The notes under the pieces were generated by a model, which was not told where the DNA came from, did no database searches, and saw nothing but the letters and a program-made list of their open reading frames with translations. The position numbers and the translations under genes are program-made. A stretch of 64,000 nt of DNA from Thalassotalea ponticola (GTDB lineage: Bacteria; Pseudomonadota; Gammaproteobacteria; Enterobacterales; Alteromonadaceae), in assembly GCF_041379045.1 (NCBI RefSeq), contig NZ_CP166871.1:1550001-1614000 (forward strand), given 5' to 3'. Shown here one piece after another: positions 18,890 through 28,660 of the stretch. Every line of letters begins with the position of its first letter. Position 1 is the stretch's first letter.

Positions 18890-20803
18890 ATGCCTATTAT
18901 TACACTTCCTGACGGTAGTCAGCGCAGTTTCGAACACGACGTTTCCATTATGCAAGTAGCCCAAGATATCGGGCCAGGTCTTGCCAAAGCGACGATTGCA
19001 GGTCGCATTAATGGCGAATTAAAAGACGCGTGCGAATTAATCACTACCGACAGCGAACTGCAGCTTATCACCAATAAAGATGCAGATGGCTTAGAAATTA
19101 TTCGCCATTCGTGTGCTCATTTATTAGGTCACGCGATAAAACAGTTATGGCCAGATGTAAAAATGGCCATCGGTCCGGTTATCGACAATGGTTTTTACTA
19201 CGATATACACCTTGAGCACAAATTAAATGACGACGATTTAGCGGCGCTAGAAAAGCGCATGCTTGAGCTGGCCAAAACAAATTATGACGTGATCAAAAAG
19301 ACTGTATCATGGGCAACAGCGCGTGAGACATTTGAGCAACGCGGCGAATCGTACAAAATCGAAATCTTAGATGAAAATATCGCTCAAGACGATACCCCAG
19401 GTTTGTATCATCACCAAGAATACATCGATATGTGTCGTGGCCCACATGTGCCAAACATGCGTCACTGTCATCACTTTAAGTTGATGAATGTTGCCGGAGC
19501 TTACTGGCGTGGCAACTCAGACAATAAGATGCTTCAGCGCATCTACGGGACAGCTTGGGCGGACAAGAAACAGTTAAAGTCATACTTACAGCGCTTAGCC
19601 GAAGCTGAGAAACGCGATCACCGAAAAGTGGGTAAAACACTCGACTTATTCCACTGGCAAGACGAAGCGCCTGGTATGGTCTTTTGGCATAACGACGGTT
19701 GGACAATTTACACTGAACTTGAGCGTTTCGTGCGTGAAAAATTACACGAATACGACTACGATGAAGTGAAGGGCCCGATGATGATGGACCGCAGTTTGTG
19801 GGAGAAATCAGGTCACTGGGATAAATACGCTGACAACATGTTTACCACCGAGTCGGAAAAACGCGAATACGCGATCAAACCGATGAACTGCCCTGGACAC
19901 GTGCAAATATTTAATCAAGGGTTAAAGTCATACCGCGATTTACCACTGCGTATGGCTGAGTTTGGTTGTTGTCATCGCAATGAGCCAAGTGGTGCATTGC
20001 ACGGTTTAATGCGCGTACGTGGCTTTACCCAAGACGACGCCCATATCTTCTGTACGGAAGACCAAGTTCAAGACGAAGTGAGCAAATGCATCAAGATGGT
20101 ATACGATGTGTATTCATCATTTGGCTTCACCGATATTATGGTGAAACTGTCAACCCGTCCTGAAAAGCGCATTGGTAGCGACGACATTTGGGATAAAGCC
20201 GAACTAGGCTTGGCGAATGCGTTGAAAGCCAACGATATTGAATTTGAATATCAGCCGGGTGAGGGTGCCTTTTACGGTCCAAAAATTGAGTTCACCTTAT
20301 TAGATTGCTTGGGTCGTCACTGGCAATGTGGTACAGTACAGTTAGATTTTGCCTTACCGGGTCGCTTAGGTGCAACTTACGTTGGTGAAGATGGCGAACG
20401 CCATGTGCCGGTAATGATTCACCGTGCGATTTTGGGCTCGCTAGAACGCTTTATTGGTATTCTAATTGAAGAATACGAGGGTAAATTCCCGACTTGGTTA
20501 GCACCAACTCAAGCCATTGTGATGAATATTACCGACAAACAGGCGGAATATTGTCAACAGGTTGTAAAAAAACTGAAACAAAATGGTTTTAGAGTGAAAG
20601 CGGACTTGCGTAATGAAAAGATAGGCTTTAAAATTCGCGAGCATACACTAAAACGTGTTCCTTATATGTTGGTTGCCGGCGATAAGGAAATGGAAGCGGG
20701 TAAAATTGCAATCCGCACACGTGGTGGTGAAGATTTAGGAAATTTGTCTGTTGACGAGTTTATTGGTATGTTAAACGAGCAAGTAAAGGCTCGTTCAAAA
20801 TAA
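18890..20803 (+). CDS. thrS: Threonyl-tRNA synthetase
   Basis: A 637-residue class II synthetase (E. coli 642). The domains are TGS (about 1-61), the editing domain with the zinc-binding [11 protein letters not shown] and CRGPHVPNM motifs (about 62-225), the catalytic core (about 240-530) with [44 protein letters not shown] and [14 protein letters not shown], and the anticodon-binding domain (about 535-637). The catalytic zinc ligands (Cys in MNCPGH, and the His pair) are present. GAGGA site before ATG. First gene of the thrS-infC-rpmI-rplT block. Confidence 0.98.
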   Translation: MPIITLPDGSQRSFEHDVSIMQVAQDIGPGLAKATIAGRINGELKDACELITTDSELQLITNKDADGLEIIRHSCAHLLGHAIKQLWPDVKMAIGPVIDNGFYYDIHLEHKLNDDDLAALEKRMLELAKTNYDVIKKTVSWATARETFEQRGESYKIEILDENIAQDDTPGLYHHQEYIDMCRGPHVPNMRHCHHFKLMNVAGAYWRGNSDNKMLQRIYGTAWADKKQLKSYLQRLAEAEKRDHRKVGKTLDLFHWQDEAPGMVFWHNDGWTIYTELERFVREKLHEYDYDEVKGPMMMDRSLWEKSGHWDKYADNMFTTESEKREYAIKPMNCPGHVQIFNQGLKSYRDLPLRMAEFGCCHRNEPSGALHGLMRVRGFTQDDAHIFCTEDQVQDEVSKCIKMVYDVYSSFGFTDIMVKLSTRPEKRIGSDDIWDKAELGLANALKANDIEFEYQPGEGAFYGPKIEFTLLDCLGRHWQCGTVQLDFALPGRLGATYVGEDGERHVPVMIHRAILGSLERFIGILIEEYEGKFPTWLAPTQAIVMNITDKQAEYCQQVVKKLKQNGFRVKADLRNEKIGFKIREHTLKRVPYMLVAGDKEMEAGKIAIRTRGGEDLGNLSVDEFIGMLNEQVKARSK

Positions 20804-20848
20804 GCGCGCTGAACAGATGTTACGTTAGTTCTTTTGGAGGAACAGACT

Positions 20849-21391
20849 ATTAAAGGTGGTCAAAGAGGCGGTCGTAAAGAGCCGCAACACAAGTTGAATG
20901 GCGAAATTACCGCTCAGGAAATTCGTTTAATTGGTGCAGATGGTGAAGCGGCAGGTGTCGTAACACTAAACGAAGCGTTAGCAGCAGCAGAAGAAGCCGG
21001 TGTTGATTTAGTAGAAATTAGCCCAACGGCGAAACCGCCAGTCTGTCGTGTAATGGATTACGGTAAGTTCTTATACGAGAAATCGAAAGAACAGAAAGAA
21101 CAACGTAAAAAGCAAAAGCAGATCCAGGTTAAGGAAATAAAATTCCGACCTGGAACTGATGAAGGCGACTATCAGGTCAAACTACGCAACCTGAAGCGCT
21201 TTTTAGAAGGTGGTGACAAGGCTAAGGTAACATTGCGTTTCCGCGGCCGTGAAATGGCCCACCAGGAGCTAGGTATCGAATTGCTAAATCGCGTTAAAAA
21301 CGATTTGCAAGACATCGCCCAAGTCGAGTCTTTCCCGTCAAGGGTTGAAGGTCGTCAAATGGTTATGGTACTAGCCCCAATTAAAAGATAA
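20849..21391 (+). CDS. infC: Translation initiation factor IF-3 (ATT start)
   Basis: A 180-residue IF-3 that prevents 50S joining and checks the start codon-anticodon match. The protein reads [19 protein letters not shown] after the initiator, aligning with E. coli IF-3. The start is ATT at 20849, 8 bases after GGAGG (20836-20840). A TTG at 20834 is in frame but overlaps the Shine-Dalgarno sequence, so I reject it. The N-domain (to ~80), lysine-rich linker and C-domain ([44 protein letters not shown]) are all present. The AUU start is the known basis of IF-3 autoregulation. Confidence 0.97.
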   Translation: MKGGQRGGRKEPQHKLNGEITAQEIRLIGADGEAAGVVTLNEALAAAEEAGVDLVEISPTAKPPVCRVMDYGKFLYEKSKEQKEQRKKQKQIQVKEIKFRPGTDEGDYQVKLRNLKRFLEGGDKAKVTLRFRGREMAHQELGIELLNRVKNDLQDIAQVESFPSRVEGRQMVMVLAPIKR

Positions 21392-21410
21392 TTCTTTGGT
21401 CTTGAAAGTA

Positions 21411-21442
21411 AAGAGGCCTAGTCGAAAGATTTAGGCCTTTTT
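21411..21442 (+). terminator. Terminator after infC
   Basis: AGGCCTA (21414-21420) pairs with TAGGCCT (21432-21438) and a T run follows. It separates infC from rpmI, probably giving partial termination between them. Confidence 0.75.
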
Positions 21443-21513
21443 CACCTTGGTTATCTTTTTTATTGTTTGTTGTAGTTTTACAGACAATAGTTAACCGGTA
21501 GCAGAGGCTCAAC

Positions 21514-21545
21514 AAGTAACTCGATGAGTTCGCCCCATGTTACTT
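21514..21545 (+). promoter_or_regulatory. Structured leader before rpmI, possible L20 operator
   Basis: AAGTAAC (21514-21520) can pair with GTTACTT (21539-21545), enclosing a competing AACTC/GAGTT hairpin (21518-21530). In E. coli L20 represses rpmI-rplT by binding a pseudoknotted leader at this position. The role here is inferred from position and structure only. Confidence 0.35.
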
Positions 21546-21578
21546 AATGTTTTGGCATATACAATGCGGAGTTATTCC

Positions 21579-21776
21579 ATGCCTAAAATGAAAAGCAATA
21601 AAGGTGCTGCAAAGCGCTTTAAGAAAACTGCATCTGGTGGTTTTAAATGCAAACAAGCCGGTCTACGTCACATCTTAACTAAGAGACGTACCAAAGTTAA
21701 GCGTCACTTACGTGCAAAATCAATGGTTGCTGCGTCTGATATCAAATCAGTTGTATCAATGTTGCCTTACGCTTAA
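21579..21776 (+). CDS. rpmI: 50S ribosomal protein L35
   Basis: A 65-residue protein, the normal L35 length. [36 protein letters not shown] is the family signature. I start at 21579, preceded by GGAGTTATTCC; an in-frame ATG 42 bases upstream would add a non-homologous extension. It lies 16 bases before rplT. Confidence 0.98.
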   Translation: MPKMKSNKGAAKRFKKTASGGFKCKQAGLRHILTKRRTKVKRHLRAKSMVAASDIKSVVSMLPYA

Positions 21777-21792
21777 TAGAGGAGAGTAGATA

Positions 21793-22146
21793 ATGGCTAG
21801 AGTTAAACGCGGTGTAGTAGCACGCCGTTCTCACAAAAAAGTACTTAAGCAAGCGAAAGGTTACTACGGTGCACGTAGTCGCGTATATCGCGTTGCTTTC
21901 CAAGCTGTAACTAAAGCGGGCCAATACGCATACCGTGACCGTCGTCAACGCAAGCGTCAATTCCGTCAACTTTGGATTGCTCGTATCAACGCAGCTTCTC
22001 GTCAAAATGGTTTATCTTACAGCAAGTTCATCAACGGCTTGAAAAAAGCGTCGATTGAAATTGATCGTAAGATCCTAGCTGACATCGCTGTTTACGACAA
22101 AGCAGCATTCGCTGTTTTAGTAGAAAAAGCGCAAGCGGCTCTATAA
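21793..22146 (+). CDS. rplT: 50S ribosomal protein L20
   Basis: A 117-residue assembly protein (E. coli 118). It starts [30 protein letters not shown], the basic N-terminal extension that threads into 23S rRNA, followed by the globular [24 protein letters not shown] domain. GGAGAG site before the ATG. A strong terminator closes the operon. Confidence 0.98.
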   Translation: MARVKRGVVARRSHKKVLKQAKGYYGARSRVYRVAFQAVTKAGQYAYRDRRQRKRQFRQLWIARINAASRQNGLSYSKFINGLKKASIEIDRKILADIAVYDKAAFAVLVEKAQAAL

Positions 22147-22165
22147 AACAGTGTTATGACTTTTG

Positions 22166-22193
22166 AAAAGGACGCCTCGGCGTCCTTTTTTCT
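22166..22193 (+). terminator. Terminator of the thrS-rplT block
   Basis: AAAAGGACGCC pairs with GGCGTCCTTTT around a very tight loop, followed by more T. It begins 20 bases after the rplT stop. Confidence 0.9.
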
Positions 22194-22315
22194 TTGATAA
22201 TAAGTATGTATTGCAGAGAAATTTTGCTAAAATTTTTGCGCAATATATATAAAGAGAACACGCAGTAAATACAATCATAAAACTGTGTGTTCGACATCGC
22301 ATTTTGGGAAAAATA

Positions 22316-23419
22316 ATGAGCATTGCCAATAAAGTTCTTGCCGTAAATAATGATTTACCGATCCGCACTAACTTACCTGTTCACAGCGGTAAAGTGCGCT
22401 CGGTGTACTGGTTAACTGAACAAGATAGCCGCCGTTTGATTGCTGAAAAAGGCTATAACGTACCCGCCGATACGCCACTGGCTATCATGGTGATATCTGA
22501 TCGCATCTCCGCATTTGATTGTATCTGGCACGGTGAAAACAACTTACAAGGCGTGCCGGGCAAAGGCGCAGCGCTTAACGCGATTTCAAATCATTGGTTC
22601 GGCTTGTTTAAGCAGCACGGTTTGGCCGATAGTCACATTTTAGATATTCCTCATCCATTTGTATGGATCGTGCAAAAAGCGACACCGGTAAAAATTGAGG
22701 CGATTTGCCGCAGTTATATTACCGGTTCAATGTGGCGAGCGTATGAAAAAGGCGAGCGTGAGTTTTGTGGTATTAAACTGAATGACGGTTTAAGCCGAGA
22801 TCAAAAGTTACCCGAATTACTGATGACGCCGTCAACAAAAGGCATTTTAACCGACGTACCAGGCGTACCAGCACAAGACGACGTTAATATTACCCGTAAG
22901 AATATTGAAGATAATTTCGAAGCCTTTAATTTTAAATCAAAGCAAGATATTGATTTGTACGAGACGCTATTAAAAGATGGCTTTTCACTTATTTCAGACG
23001 CACTGGCAGAAATAGATCAAATCTTTGTCGATACCAAGTTTGAATTTGGCTATGTCAAAGATGTTGATGGCAATGACAAATTGATTTATATGGATGAAGT
23101 TGGCACACCAGATTCATCGCGGATATGGGATGGTGAGCAGTATCGCCAAGGCAATATCGTCGAAAATTCAAAAGAAGGTTTCCGCCAATTACTGCTTAAT
23201 CACTTTGATGATGCGGATATTTTATTAAATAAAGACCGCATGGGTGAGCGTGAAGCACTAGCACGGGACAATGCGTTACCCGAATCCGTATTGATGGCCG
23301 TGTCGGAAACCTACACCGGTATTGCTGAGAAGATCACCGGGGAAAAGATAGTGATTAGCGACGATCCTAAAGCGGAAATCATCGCCATTTTAAAACAGCA
23401 GTACCAGCTTATCGATTAA
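22316..23419 (+). CDS. purC: Phosphoribosylaminoimidazole-succinocarboxamide synthase (long form)
   Basis: A 367-residue SAICAR synthetase, joining CAIR and aspartate in de novo purine synthesis. It is the long form found in Vibrio/Alteromonadales, against ~237 residues in E. coli. Motifs: [24 protein letters not shown] (the substrate loop), [18 protein letters not shown] [14 protein letters not shown], and [18 protein letters not shown] start at ATG 22316; a TTG 12 bases upstream is in frame but has no support. Monocistronic, with a terminator downstream. Confidence 0.95.
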   Translation: MSIANKVLAVNNDLPIRTNLPVHSGKVRSVYWLTEQDSRRLIAEKGYNVPADTPLAIMVISDRISAFDCIWHGENNLQGVPGKGAALNAISNHWFGLFKQHGLADSHILDIPHPFVWIVQKATPVKIEAICRSYITGSMWRAYEKGEREFCGIKLNDGLSRDQKLPELLMTPSTKGILTDVPGVPAQDDVNITRKNIEDNFEAFNFKSKQDIDLYETLLKDGFSLISDALAEIDQIFVDTKFEFGYVKDVDGNDKLIYMDEVGTPDSSRIWDGEQYRQGNIVENSKEGFRQLLLNHFDDADILLNKDRMGEREALARDNALPESVLMAVSETYTGIAEKITGEKIVISDDPKAEIIAILKQQYQLID

Positions 23420-23477
23420 TAGCAAGGCTCTGTGTTGGCATGAAAAAAGCACTCGTTAACTATGAGCTGATGTGAAA

Positions 23478-23510
23478 TTAAGGATCTGTTTTGAGCAGAT
23501 CCTTTTTTTA
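23478..23510 (+). terminator. Terminator of purC
   Basis: AAGGATCTG pairs with CAGATCCTT, 7-base loop, followed by seven T. Confidence 0.9.
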
Positions 23511-23801
23511 TTATCAATAACTAAACTTACTTTAACCGACGTTAAAAATCACCCCGCAGCAAACACTAACACTATGTAAAACAACTAGTTATTCACATTT
23601 TAGTTGAGTGTGTCAGGCGCTAGCATTAAAGTGACCAAGCTTCTATGCGTCCTCCCGTGTGTCTCTCTTTGACTGCATTCTTGCAGTCGAAAAACATGAT
23701 GGGAAGAACGATGTTCTTTTTCTTATATCAGCAATCGTTGATTATCGAATTCTTGGTTTCGTACCTAAACAAAAGCTCGGTATAACAATGTAGGTAAAGG
23801 T
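23511..23801. other. Intergenic region between convergent purC and the NhaC-type gene
   Basis: About 290 bases without genes. Two short inverted repeats occur: GACTGCA/TGCAGTC (23671-23688) and AAGAAC/GTTCTT (23704-23718). Neither has a convincing terminator tail in the direction of a known transcript, and I assign no function. Confidence 0.4.
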
Positions 23802-23827
23802 CAGTAAGGGCCGAAGGGCCCTCACTG
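23802..23827 (-). terminator. Hairpin at the 3' end of the NhaC-type gene
   Basis: CAGTAAGGGCC and GGCCCTCACTG (plus-strand arms) form an 11-bp stem (one wobble on the minus strand) with a 4-base loop, 10 bases past the stop codon. There is no T run, so it may protect the mRNA end or assist termination. Confidence 0.5.
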
Positions 23828-23836
23828 GATTATCGA

Positions 23837-25393
23837 TTAGTTGGCGCTTATCATTTTAAACAGGGTAATTAAGCCAATAAAAAATAAAGACGTAATGGCA
23901 AACGCAAGTAACGTTGAGCCAGTAAAGCCAATGACAATAAAGCCAATTGCCGATACAGCAGCAATTGACGTTGCATAAGGCAATTGCGTAGTCACGTGAT
24001 CAATATGGTTACAGCGCGCACCCGTGGAAGACAATATGGTGGTGTCAGAAATAGGCGAGCAGTGATCGCCAAAAACTGAACCGGCAAGAACGGCTGAGAG
24101 CATGGGGAGCATCAAATGCAAAGCACTAGCGCCAGCCATATCACCAGCGATAGGTAGCATGATGCCAAAGGTACCCCAAGAAGTACCGGTGGCAAAGGCC
24201 ATAAAACCTGACAAGATAAACAGCAGTACAGGAAACCAAACACTGTCTATATTACCTTGTGCAAGCGTAGACAGAAAATTACCGGTTTTCATGTCACCGA
24301 TCACTGTGCCTATGGTCCATGCAAATAACAGTATCAGTATTGCACCAACCATTGATTTTGCCCCGGTGTACATGGCGCCCGCAATATTAATTGCGCCAAT
24401 TCCTCGTTTAGCAACGATAAATAGGGTTACCAGCAGACCAATCAAGGCACCATAAACGAGCGAAAGTCCGACATTGGTGTTCTCTACGGCGGCAAATACA
24501 CTAAATGGTTTGTCTGCGAGCGCCAGTGCTTGTGCTCCCGTAAACAACATAAAGCCGATTGTGGCGATAATCAGCACCGAAATAGGAACAATCAAATCAA
24601 GTGCGCTGGCACCGGTGACATCATCAGCTTTCGCTTCTTCGATGAGGTCATCGGCCAATTTACCCAAATCATTTCCTTCACGTGCCTGGTGCTCGTGCTT
24701 TGCCATTAAACCTAAGTTCAAATCAAAATAGACAACAGCAAATACCATAAGTAAGGCAAATACCGCATAGAAATTCATTGGAATAATGGCAACATAAGCC
24801 GCAAGCGGTGTGTATTGAGTGATACCATGAGTGACCAAGATTCCCGACATCAGTGCCATGATATACGCGCCCCAACTGGAGATTGGCATAAGTACGCACA
24901 TCGGCGCTGCCGTTGAGTCGAGTAAATAAGCTAGTTTTGCGCGAGATACCTGATAGCGATCGGTGATGGGTCTTGATACGGTGCCAACGGCAAGTGAGTT
25001 AAAGTAGTCGTCAATAAAGATAAAGACACCGAGTAGGGCGGTGAGTAGGGTCGCACCACGGCGATTCTTGATTCTTGTCATTGCCCAATGGGCAAATGCC
25101 ATACTCGCACCACTGATACTCAATAATGCGGTGATCATGCCGAGTAAGATCAAGAAGGCAATAATAGACATATTCCAACTATTGAGCCCACCGTCTTCGA
25201 TAAATACGCCACTAATTGCGGTGATTAAATAACTGGCGGTATTAGTCAACTGCATCGAGTTGAGCAATAGCCCCCCGAGCACAATACCTACACCTAATGA
25301 CAGTAATACTTTACGTGTTAATATAGCCAGAGACAGGGCGATTATTGCGGGCAATAATGAAATAAATGATGAAGAAAAATCGATTAAGTTCAT
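23837..25393 (-). CDS. NhaC-family transporter, probable lysine transporter
   Basis: A 518-residue antiporter-superfamily protein with about 12 helices. Typical segments are FIDDYFNSLAVGTVSRPITD (residues ~130-150), STAAPMCVLMPISSWGAYI and GTSWGTFGIMLPIAGDMA. The family is often annotated Na+/H+ antiporter, but the mRNA carries a lysine riboswitch. In gammaproteobacteria, NhaC-type genes under this riboswitch were proposed to be lysine transporters (named lysW in comparative genomics). I therefore infer lysine transport, probably sodium-coupled. Its start codon sits next to a hairpin that fits riboswitch control of translation. Confidence 0.85.
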   Translation of the reverse strand: MNLIDFSSSFISLLPAIIALSLAILTRKVLLSLGVGIVLGGLLLNSMQLTNTASYLITAISGVFIEDGGLNSWNMSIIAFLILLGMITALLSISGASMAFAHWAMTRIKNRRGATLLTALLGVFIFIDDYFNSLAVGTVSRPITDRYQVSRAKLAYLLDSTAAPMCVLMPISSWGAYIMALMSGILVTHGITQYTPLAAYVAIIPMNFYAVFALLMVFAVVYFDLNLGLMAKHEHQAREGNDLGKLADDLIEEAKADDVTGASALDLIVPISVLIIATIGFMLFTGAQALALADKPFSVFAAVENTNVGLSLVYGALIGLLVTLFIVAKRGIGAINIAGAMYTGAKSMVGAILILLFAWTIGTVIGDMKTGNFLSTLAQGNIDSVWFPVLLFILSGFMAFATGTSWGTFGIMLPIAGDMAGASALHLMLPMLSAVLAGSVFGDHCSPISDTTILSSTGARCNHIDHVTTQLPYATSIAAVSAIGFIVIGFTGSTLLAFAITSLFFIGLITLFKMISAN

Positions 25394-25419
25394 GTGTTCT
25401 AATTTCAGTTTAAGAACAC
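25394..25419 (-). promoter_or_regulatory. Start-site hairpin, expression platform of the lysine riboswitch
   Basis: On the minus strand GTGTTCT pairs with AGAACAC around a 12-base loop, and the ATG follows directly. Folding would bury the translation initiation region. The 7-bp stem is exact. That lysine controls it is inference. Confidence 0.6.
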
Positions 25420-25447
25420 CACATCAACATCTGATCTGAGATCGGTA

Positions 25448-25636
25448 TGTCAGGTAGCGCTCCATAGTGTTTATATTGTAGACAAAAGGTCTACCTATGG
25501 CAGTGTTGCGTCTTTCGAGCACAACACCAGCAAGGTGATTTGATGTTCAACCTCACTTCGGCAAGCAACCCTTTCTCATTTCGTCGTCGGCATCACCCTG
25601 ATAAAACGATACTGATGTTGACTGCACCTCTACGTC
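25448..25636 (-). promoter_or_regulatory. Lysine riboswitch aptamer (L box)
   Basis: On the minus strand the conserved L-box blocks occur in order: GTAGAGGTGC at the 5' side of P1, AAAGGGTTGCTTGCCGAAG with TGAGGTTGAA (the GCCGAAG turn), ACACTGCC in the core, and GGAGCGCTACCT closing P1. The arms near GTAGACC/GGTCTAC form a peripheral stem. Length ~190 nt fits the class. It lies 55 bases upstream of the transporter start. Confidence 0.88.
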
Positions 25637-25923
25637 ATATTGGCAATTGCATGCTGTGTTAACTGAGCAGGATAACTGCCAAGTGTGTTACAACCTTGCT
25701 AAATTGCCGAAATTACACGGCTTCTATCGGTAATGTACATACCACAACTGCTGCAAGGCTATAACCTGCAATGGCATCTGAAGTGCCAAATTTGGTGTTA
25801 CCCGATTAACGTCTTGAGACGAGCGCCAAGCAGTCTGGTGACTGTAGATAGAATCGTGCGCAGCTATTATATGAGGTTTTGCTAAAAGAGTCGTTATCAA
25901 ATGTTAATGAATTAGCAAATTAG
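25637..25923. other. Region upstream of the lysine riboswitch
   Basis: About 290 bases between the riboswitch and the mltD terminator. It should hold the riboswitch promoter, but I could not identify a confident -35/-10 pair. No ORF is supported. Confidence 0.4.
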
Positions 25924-25963
25924 TCAGAAAAGTGATTAGGGCAGAAATACATACTGCCCTAAT
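25924..25963 (-). terminator. Terminator of mltD
   Basis: On the minus strand ATTAGGGCAG pairs with CTGCCCTAAT around a 9-base loop, followed by CACTTTTCT. It lies 15 bases after the mltD stop. Confidence 0.8.
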
Positions 25964-25977
25964 CCGTGTCAGGCGGC

Positions 25978-27567
25978 TTAAATCGAGGTTACGTTAACCG
26001 ATAATTTTAATATTTGTCCCGGTTGCAAATACTTTTTACGACTCAAGTTGTTCCACTTTTCTATATCTTTAATTTTAACGTTAAATCGCGATGCTATGCG
26101 GGCTAGGGAATCGCCTGATTTAACTTTGTATTGAATATTACGGGTCACACCTTGCTTGTTTGAGCTAGTGTTACCTGTCCAGATGGTTAATTTTTGGCCA
26201 AGCTTCAACATGTCTTTTGGCGCAAAACCGTTCCATTTGGCGATATCTTTACTACTGACGTTATACAGTTTTCCGATATCCCATAATGTATCACCGTGTT
26301 TTACCGTGTGCGTGACTTTGCTGCCTTCGCCTTTTTTACTCAATTTATTTAAGCGAACTTGCTCATAGCTGGTATACCGATCGAGACTTTGCGTAGCCGT
26401 TGGGATCAATAAGTAATTGCCCGTTACGATAACATTGTTGGTTAAATCGTTAGTTTCTCTGATCACATCAACTGTGGTGTTGTAGCGTTTCGCAATCACC
26501 GACAAACTGTCGCCACTTTTGATTTTGTATCGTTGCCAACTCAAGCGCTGATTACTGTCTAGCTGCTCAAGAGCTTGGCTAAACTGCTCGACTTTAGTCG
26601 TTGGTAATAGCAAAGTGTGCGGCCCATTTGGCGGTGTCGCCCAACGATTTAATCCAGGATTTAGCGCGTGCAACTCGTCAACGGTTAAGCCCGACAGCTT
26701 TGCCGCCAGAGATAAATCTAATTGTGAACCTATATTGACGCTTGAAATTACTGGCTCGTTGTTGATTGGATACAGCTCGACATTGTAATTTTGTGGATCT
26801 TTCACTATGGCCGCTAAACCCAATAACTTAGGAACATAATCACGTGTTTCTTTGGGTAATCGCAAATTCCAAAAGTCAGTAGGGCGTCCTTTACGCGCAT
26901 TATCACGCATTGCTTTGGCAACGCGTCCTTCACCCGAATTATACGCAGCAAGTGCTAATAACCAATCGCCATCAAATCGTTTATTCAGGTATTTGAGATA
27001 TTTAATCGCTGCTTGAGTTGATGCGGCAACGTCTCGACGCCCGTCGTACCACCAATCTTGATGTAAGCCAAAACTCTTACCTGTACGCGATAAGAATTGC
27101 CACATACCCGAAGCACTGCCATGTGAATAAGCAAATGGGTCATATGCGCTTTCTACCACAGGTAACAGTACGAGCTCCATTGGCATATTGTGTTTTTCAA
27201 GCTCTTCGGTGATGTAATAAATGAACGGCTCAGCTCTTTTCGCTACTCTGTCTAAGTAAGTAGGGTGCTTGGCATACCAATCGCGATGGGCTCTAACCTT
27301 CGAGTTGTCAGGGATCTCAAATGTTAGCTGTGCGCGAATTCTATCCCAGATATTATCAACAACTAAGCCGTCTTGATTTTCATTAAGTGGAATATCAACG
27401 TCTTGCTTTGGGTGAATAACATCGGCTGATTCATCAGTAAGCAGAGCCTGATAAATATCCGTTCTGGAGGCAGAATTGACGGGTAAATTTTGTTCGGTCT
27501 TCGGCTGATTTACGTGTTGGCATCCAACTAACGCACTCAGCGTTAACGGTAGTATTATTTTTTTCAT
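25978..27567 (-). CDS. mltD: Membrane-bound lytic murein transglycosylase D
   Basis: A 529-residue lipoprotein that cleaves peptidoglycan glycan strands. The start at 27567 gives MKKIILPLTLSALVGCQ with the lipobox LVGC; a TTG 39 bases upstream is in frame but breaks the signal peptide. SLT domain (about 110-230) with VVESAYDPFAYSHGSASGMWQF, including the catalytic Glu, and LLALAAYNSGEGRVAKA. Three LysM repeats follow (about 350-390, 420-465, 480-525), each with a GDSL or GDTL core. Upstream gloB is in the same direction, 62 bases away. Confidence 0.95.
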   Translation of the reverse strand: MKKIILPLTLSALVGCQHVNQPKTEQNLPVNSASRTDIYQALLTDESADVIHPKQDVDIPLNENQDGLVVDNIWDRIRAQLTFEIPDNSKVRAHRDWYAKHPTYLDRVAKRAEPFIYYITEELEKHNMPMELVLLPVVESAYDPFAYSHGSASGMWQFLSRTGKSFGLHQDWWYDGRRDVAASTQAAIKYLKYLNKRFDGDWLLALAAYNSGEGRVAKAMRDNARKGRPTDFWNLRLPKETRDYVPKLLGLAAIVKDPQNYNVELYPINNEPVISSVNIGSQLDLSLAAKLSGLTVDELHALNPGLNRWATPPNGPHTLLLPTTKVEQFSQALEQLDSNQRLSWQRYKIKSGDSLSVIAKRYNTTVDVIRETNDLTNNVIVTGNYLLIPTATQSLDRYTSYEQVRLNKLSKKGEGSKVTHTVKHGDTLWDIGKLYNVSSKDIAKWNGFAPKDMLKLGQKLTIWTGNTSSNKQGVTRNIQYKVKSGDSLARIASRFNVKIKDIEKWNNLSRKKYLQPGQILKLSVNVTSI

Positions 27568-27629
27568 GAATACACTGTTAGCAGTTATAGGGTTATTATA
27601 ATTCAAGATAAGTTACGCGATTTATCTTG

Positions 27630-28415
27630 CTAAAAGCGGTCTTTGAGATGTCTGATGCTAGCAAATACATCAACATCACTGTGTAAGTGTAGACCACTTT
27701 TTTCTTCTGCGCCTACTTTAACCTGAGCTAAGTGGCTGCGTAAAAAGGGATTTATTTGCTTCTCTAAACCAATAGTTGACGGCACAGTACGTTTTTGCTG
27801 TTGCCGTAGCGCGATGACGCGCTCTATATAATCGTTTAGTTGACTGTTGTTAGGCTCAATAGTTCGCGCAAATTCGAGATTTGCTAAGGTATATTCGTGA
27901 GCACAAAATACTAAGGTGTGATCACCGAGCGCCTTGAGCTTGTTCAACGAGGTTAACATTTGTTCTGGCGTACCTTCAAACAAACGACCACAACCACCAG
28001 AAAATAAAGTATCACCACAAAATAACCATTGGTTAGTGACGTAACCTATATGGCCTTTTGTGTGGCCGGGTAAGTCAACAACGTCTAACGGCAGTAATCC
28101 TTGAAAAAGACTGACTTGCTGGCCTTCTACAAGCTTGATATCACTGACGTGTAAGGCTTCGGTCGCCGGTCCATAAACCGTTAACGGCCAACCTTGGTTC
28201 GCTGCATAGTCGCGCAATGCGTCAACACCGCCAATGTGATCAGCGTGATGATGGGTGATTAAAATATCAGTTAACTGTAGCTTCTGTTGCTCAATGTAGT
28301 CGATACACGTTTTACCATCACCCGGATCGACCAACACGCAGAGTTGGCTCGACGATTGCTGAATACACCAAATGTAATTGTCGTTAAATGCGTTAATCGC
28401 TTTTACTTCAAGCAT
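27630..28415 (-). CDS. gloB: Hydroxyacylglutathione hydrolase (glyoxalase II)
   Basis: A 261-residue metallo-beta-lactamase fold enzyme that hydrolyses S-lactoylglutathione in methylglyoxal detoxification. The metal motif THHHADHIGG is intact, with further ligands in LPGHTKGHIGY, FCGDTLFSGGCGR and FCAHEYT. I start at 28415 (MLEVKAINAFNDNYIW), which has a GGAG site; the upstream in-frame codons are not conserved. Divergent from a methyltransferase gene, the same neighbourhood as gloB-yafS in E. coli. Confidence 0.95.
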   Translation of the reverse strand: MLEVKAINAFNDNYIWCIQQSSSQLCVLVDPGDGKTCIDYIEQQKLQLTDILITHHHADHIGGVDALRDYAANQGWPLTVYGPATEALHVSDIKLVEGQQVSLFQGLLPLDVVDLPGHTKGHIGYVTNQWLFCGDTLFSGGCGRLFEGTPEQMLTSLNKLKALGDHTLVFCAHEYTLANLEFARTIEPNNSQLNDYIERVIALRQQQKRTVPSTIGLEKQINPFLRSHLAQVKVGAEEKSGLHLHSDVDVFASIRHLKDRF

Positions 28416-28660
28416 GCATTGCTCCGTTTGAAAGTGATACCTAGGTTGTAAAACGCGATCATTTTTATCGCGGTCTAACCGCATTCAAAAGCGCTAGTCA
28501 GAACTGTTAACCTAACGTTAACTTTGGTCAATGAGCGGTCAGTATACCTTGCGTCGCGCGTTAACTAAACCGTAATAATGCATTTTAACGCACAACAGTG
28601 TTGTAAATCTGTACAATTATGTACACTGTGAGTTGAATATAAGTTAAAAACGCCAAGTAG

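Noticed and set aside
23671..23688. GACTGCA/TGCAGTC hairpin as a terminator
   Set aside because: No T run follows the stem on either strand and it is remote from both flanking stop codons.
23837..25393. Plain Na+/H+ antiporter label for the NhaC-type protein
   Set aside because: The lysine riboswitch in its leader points to lysine transport instead; the family name alone is not evidence of proton exchange.
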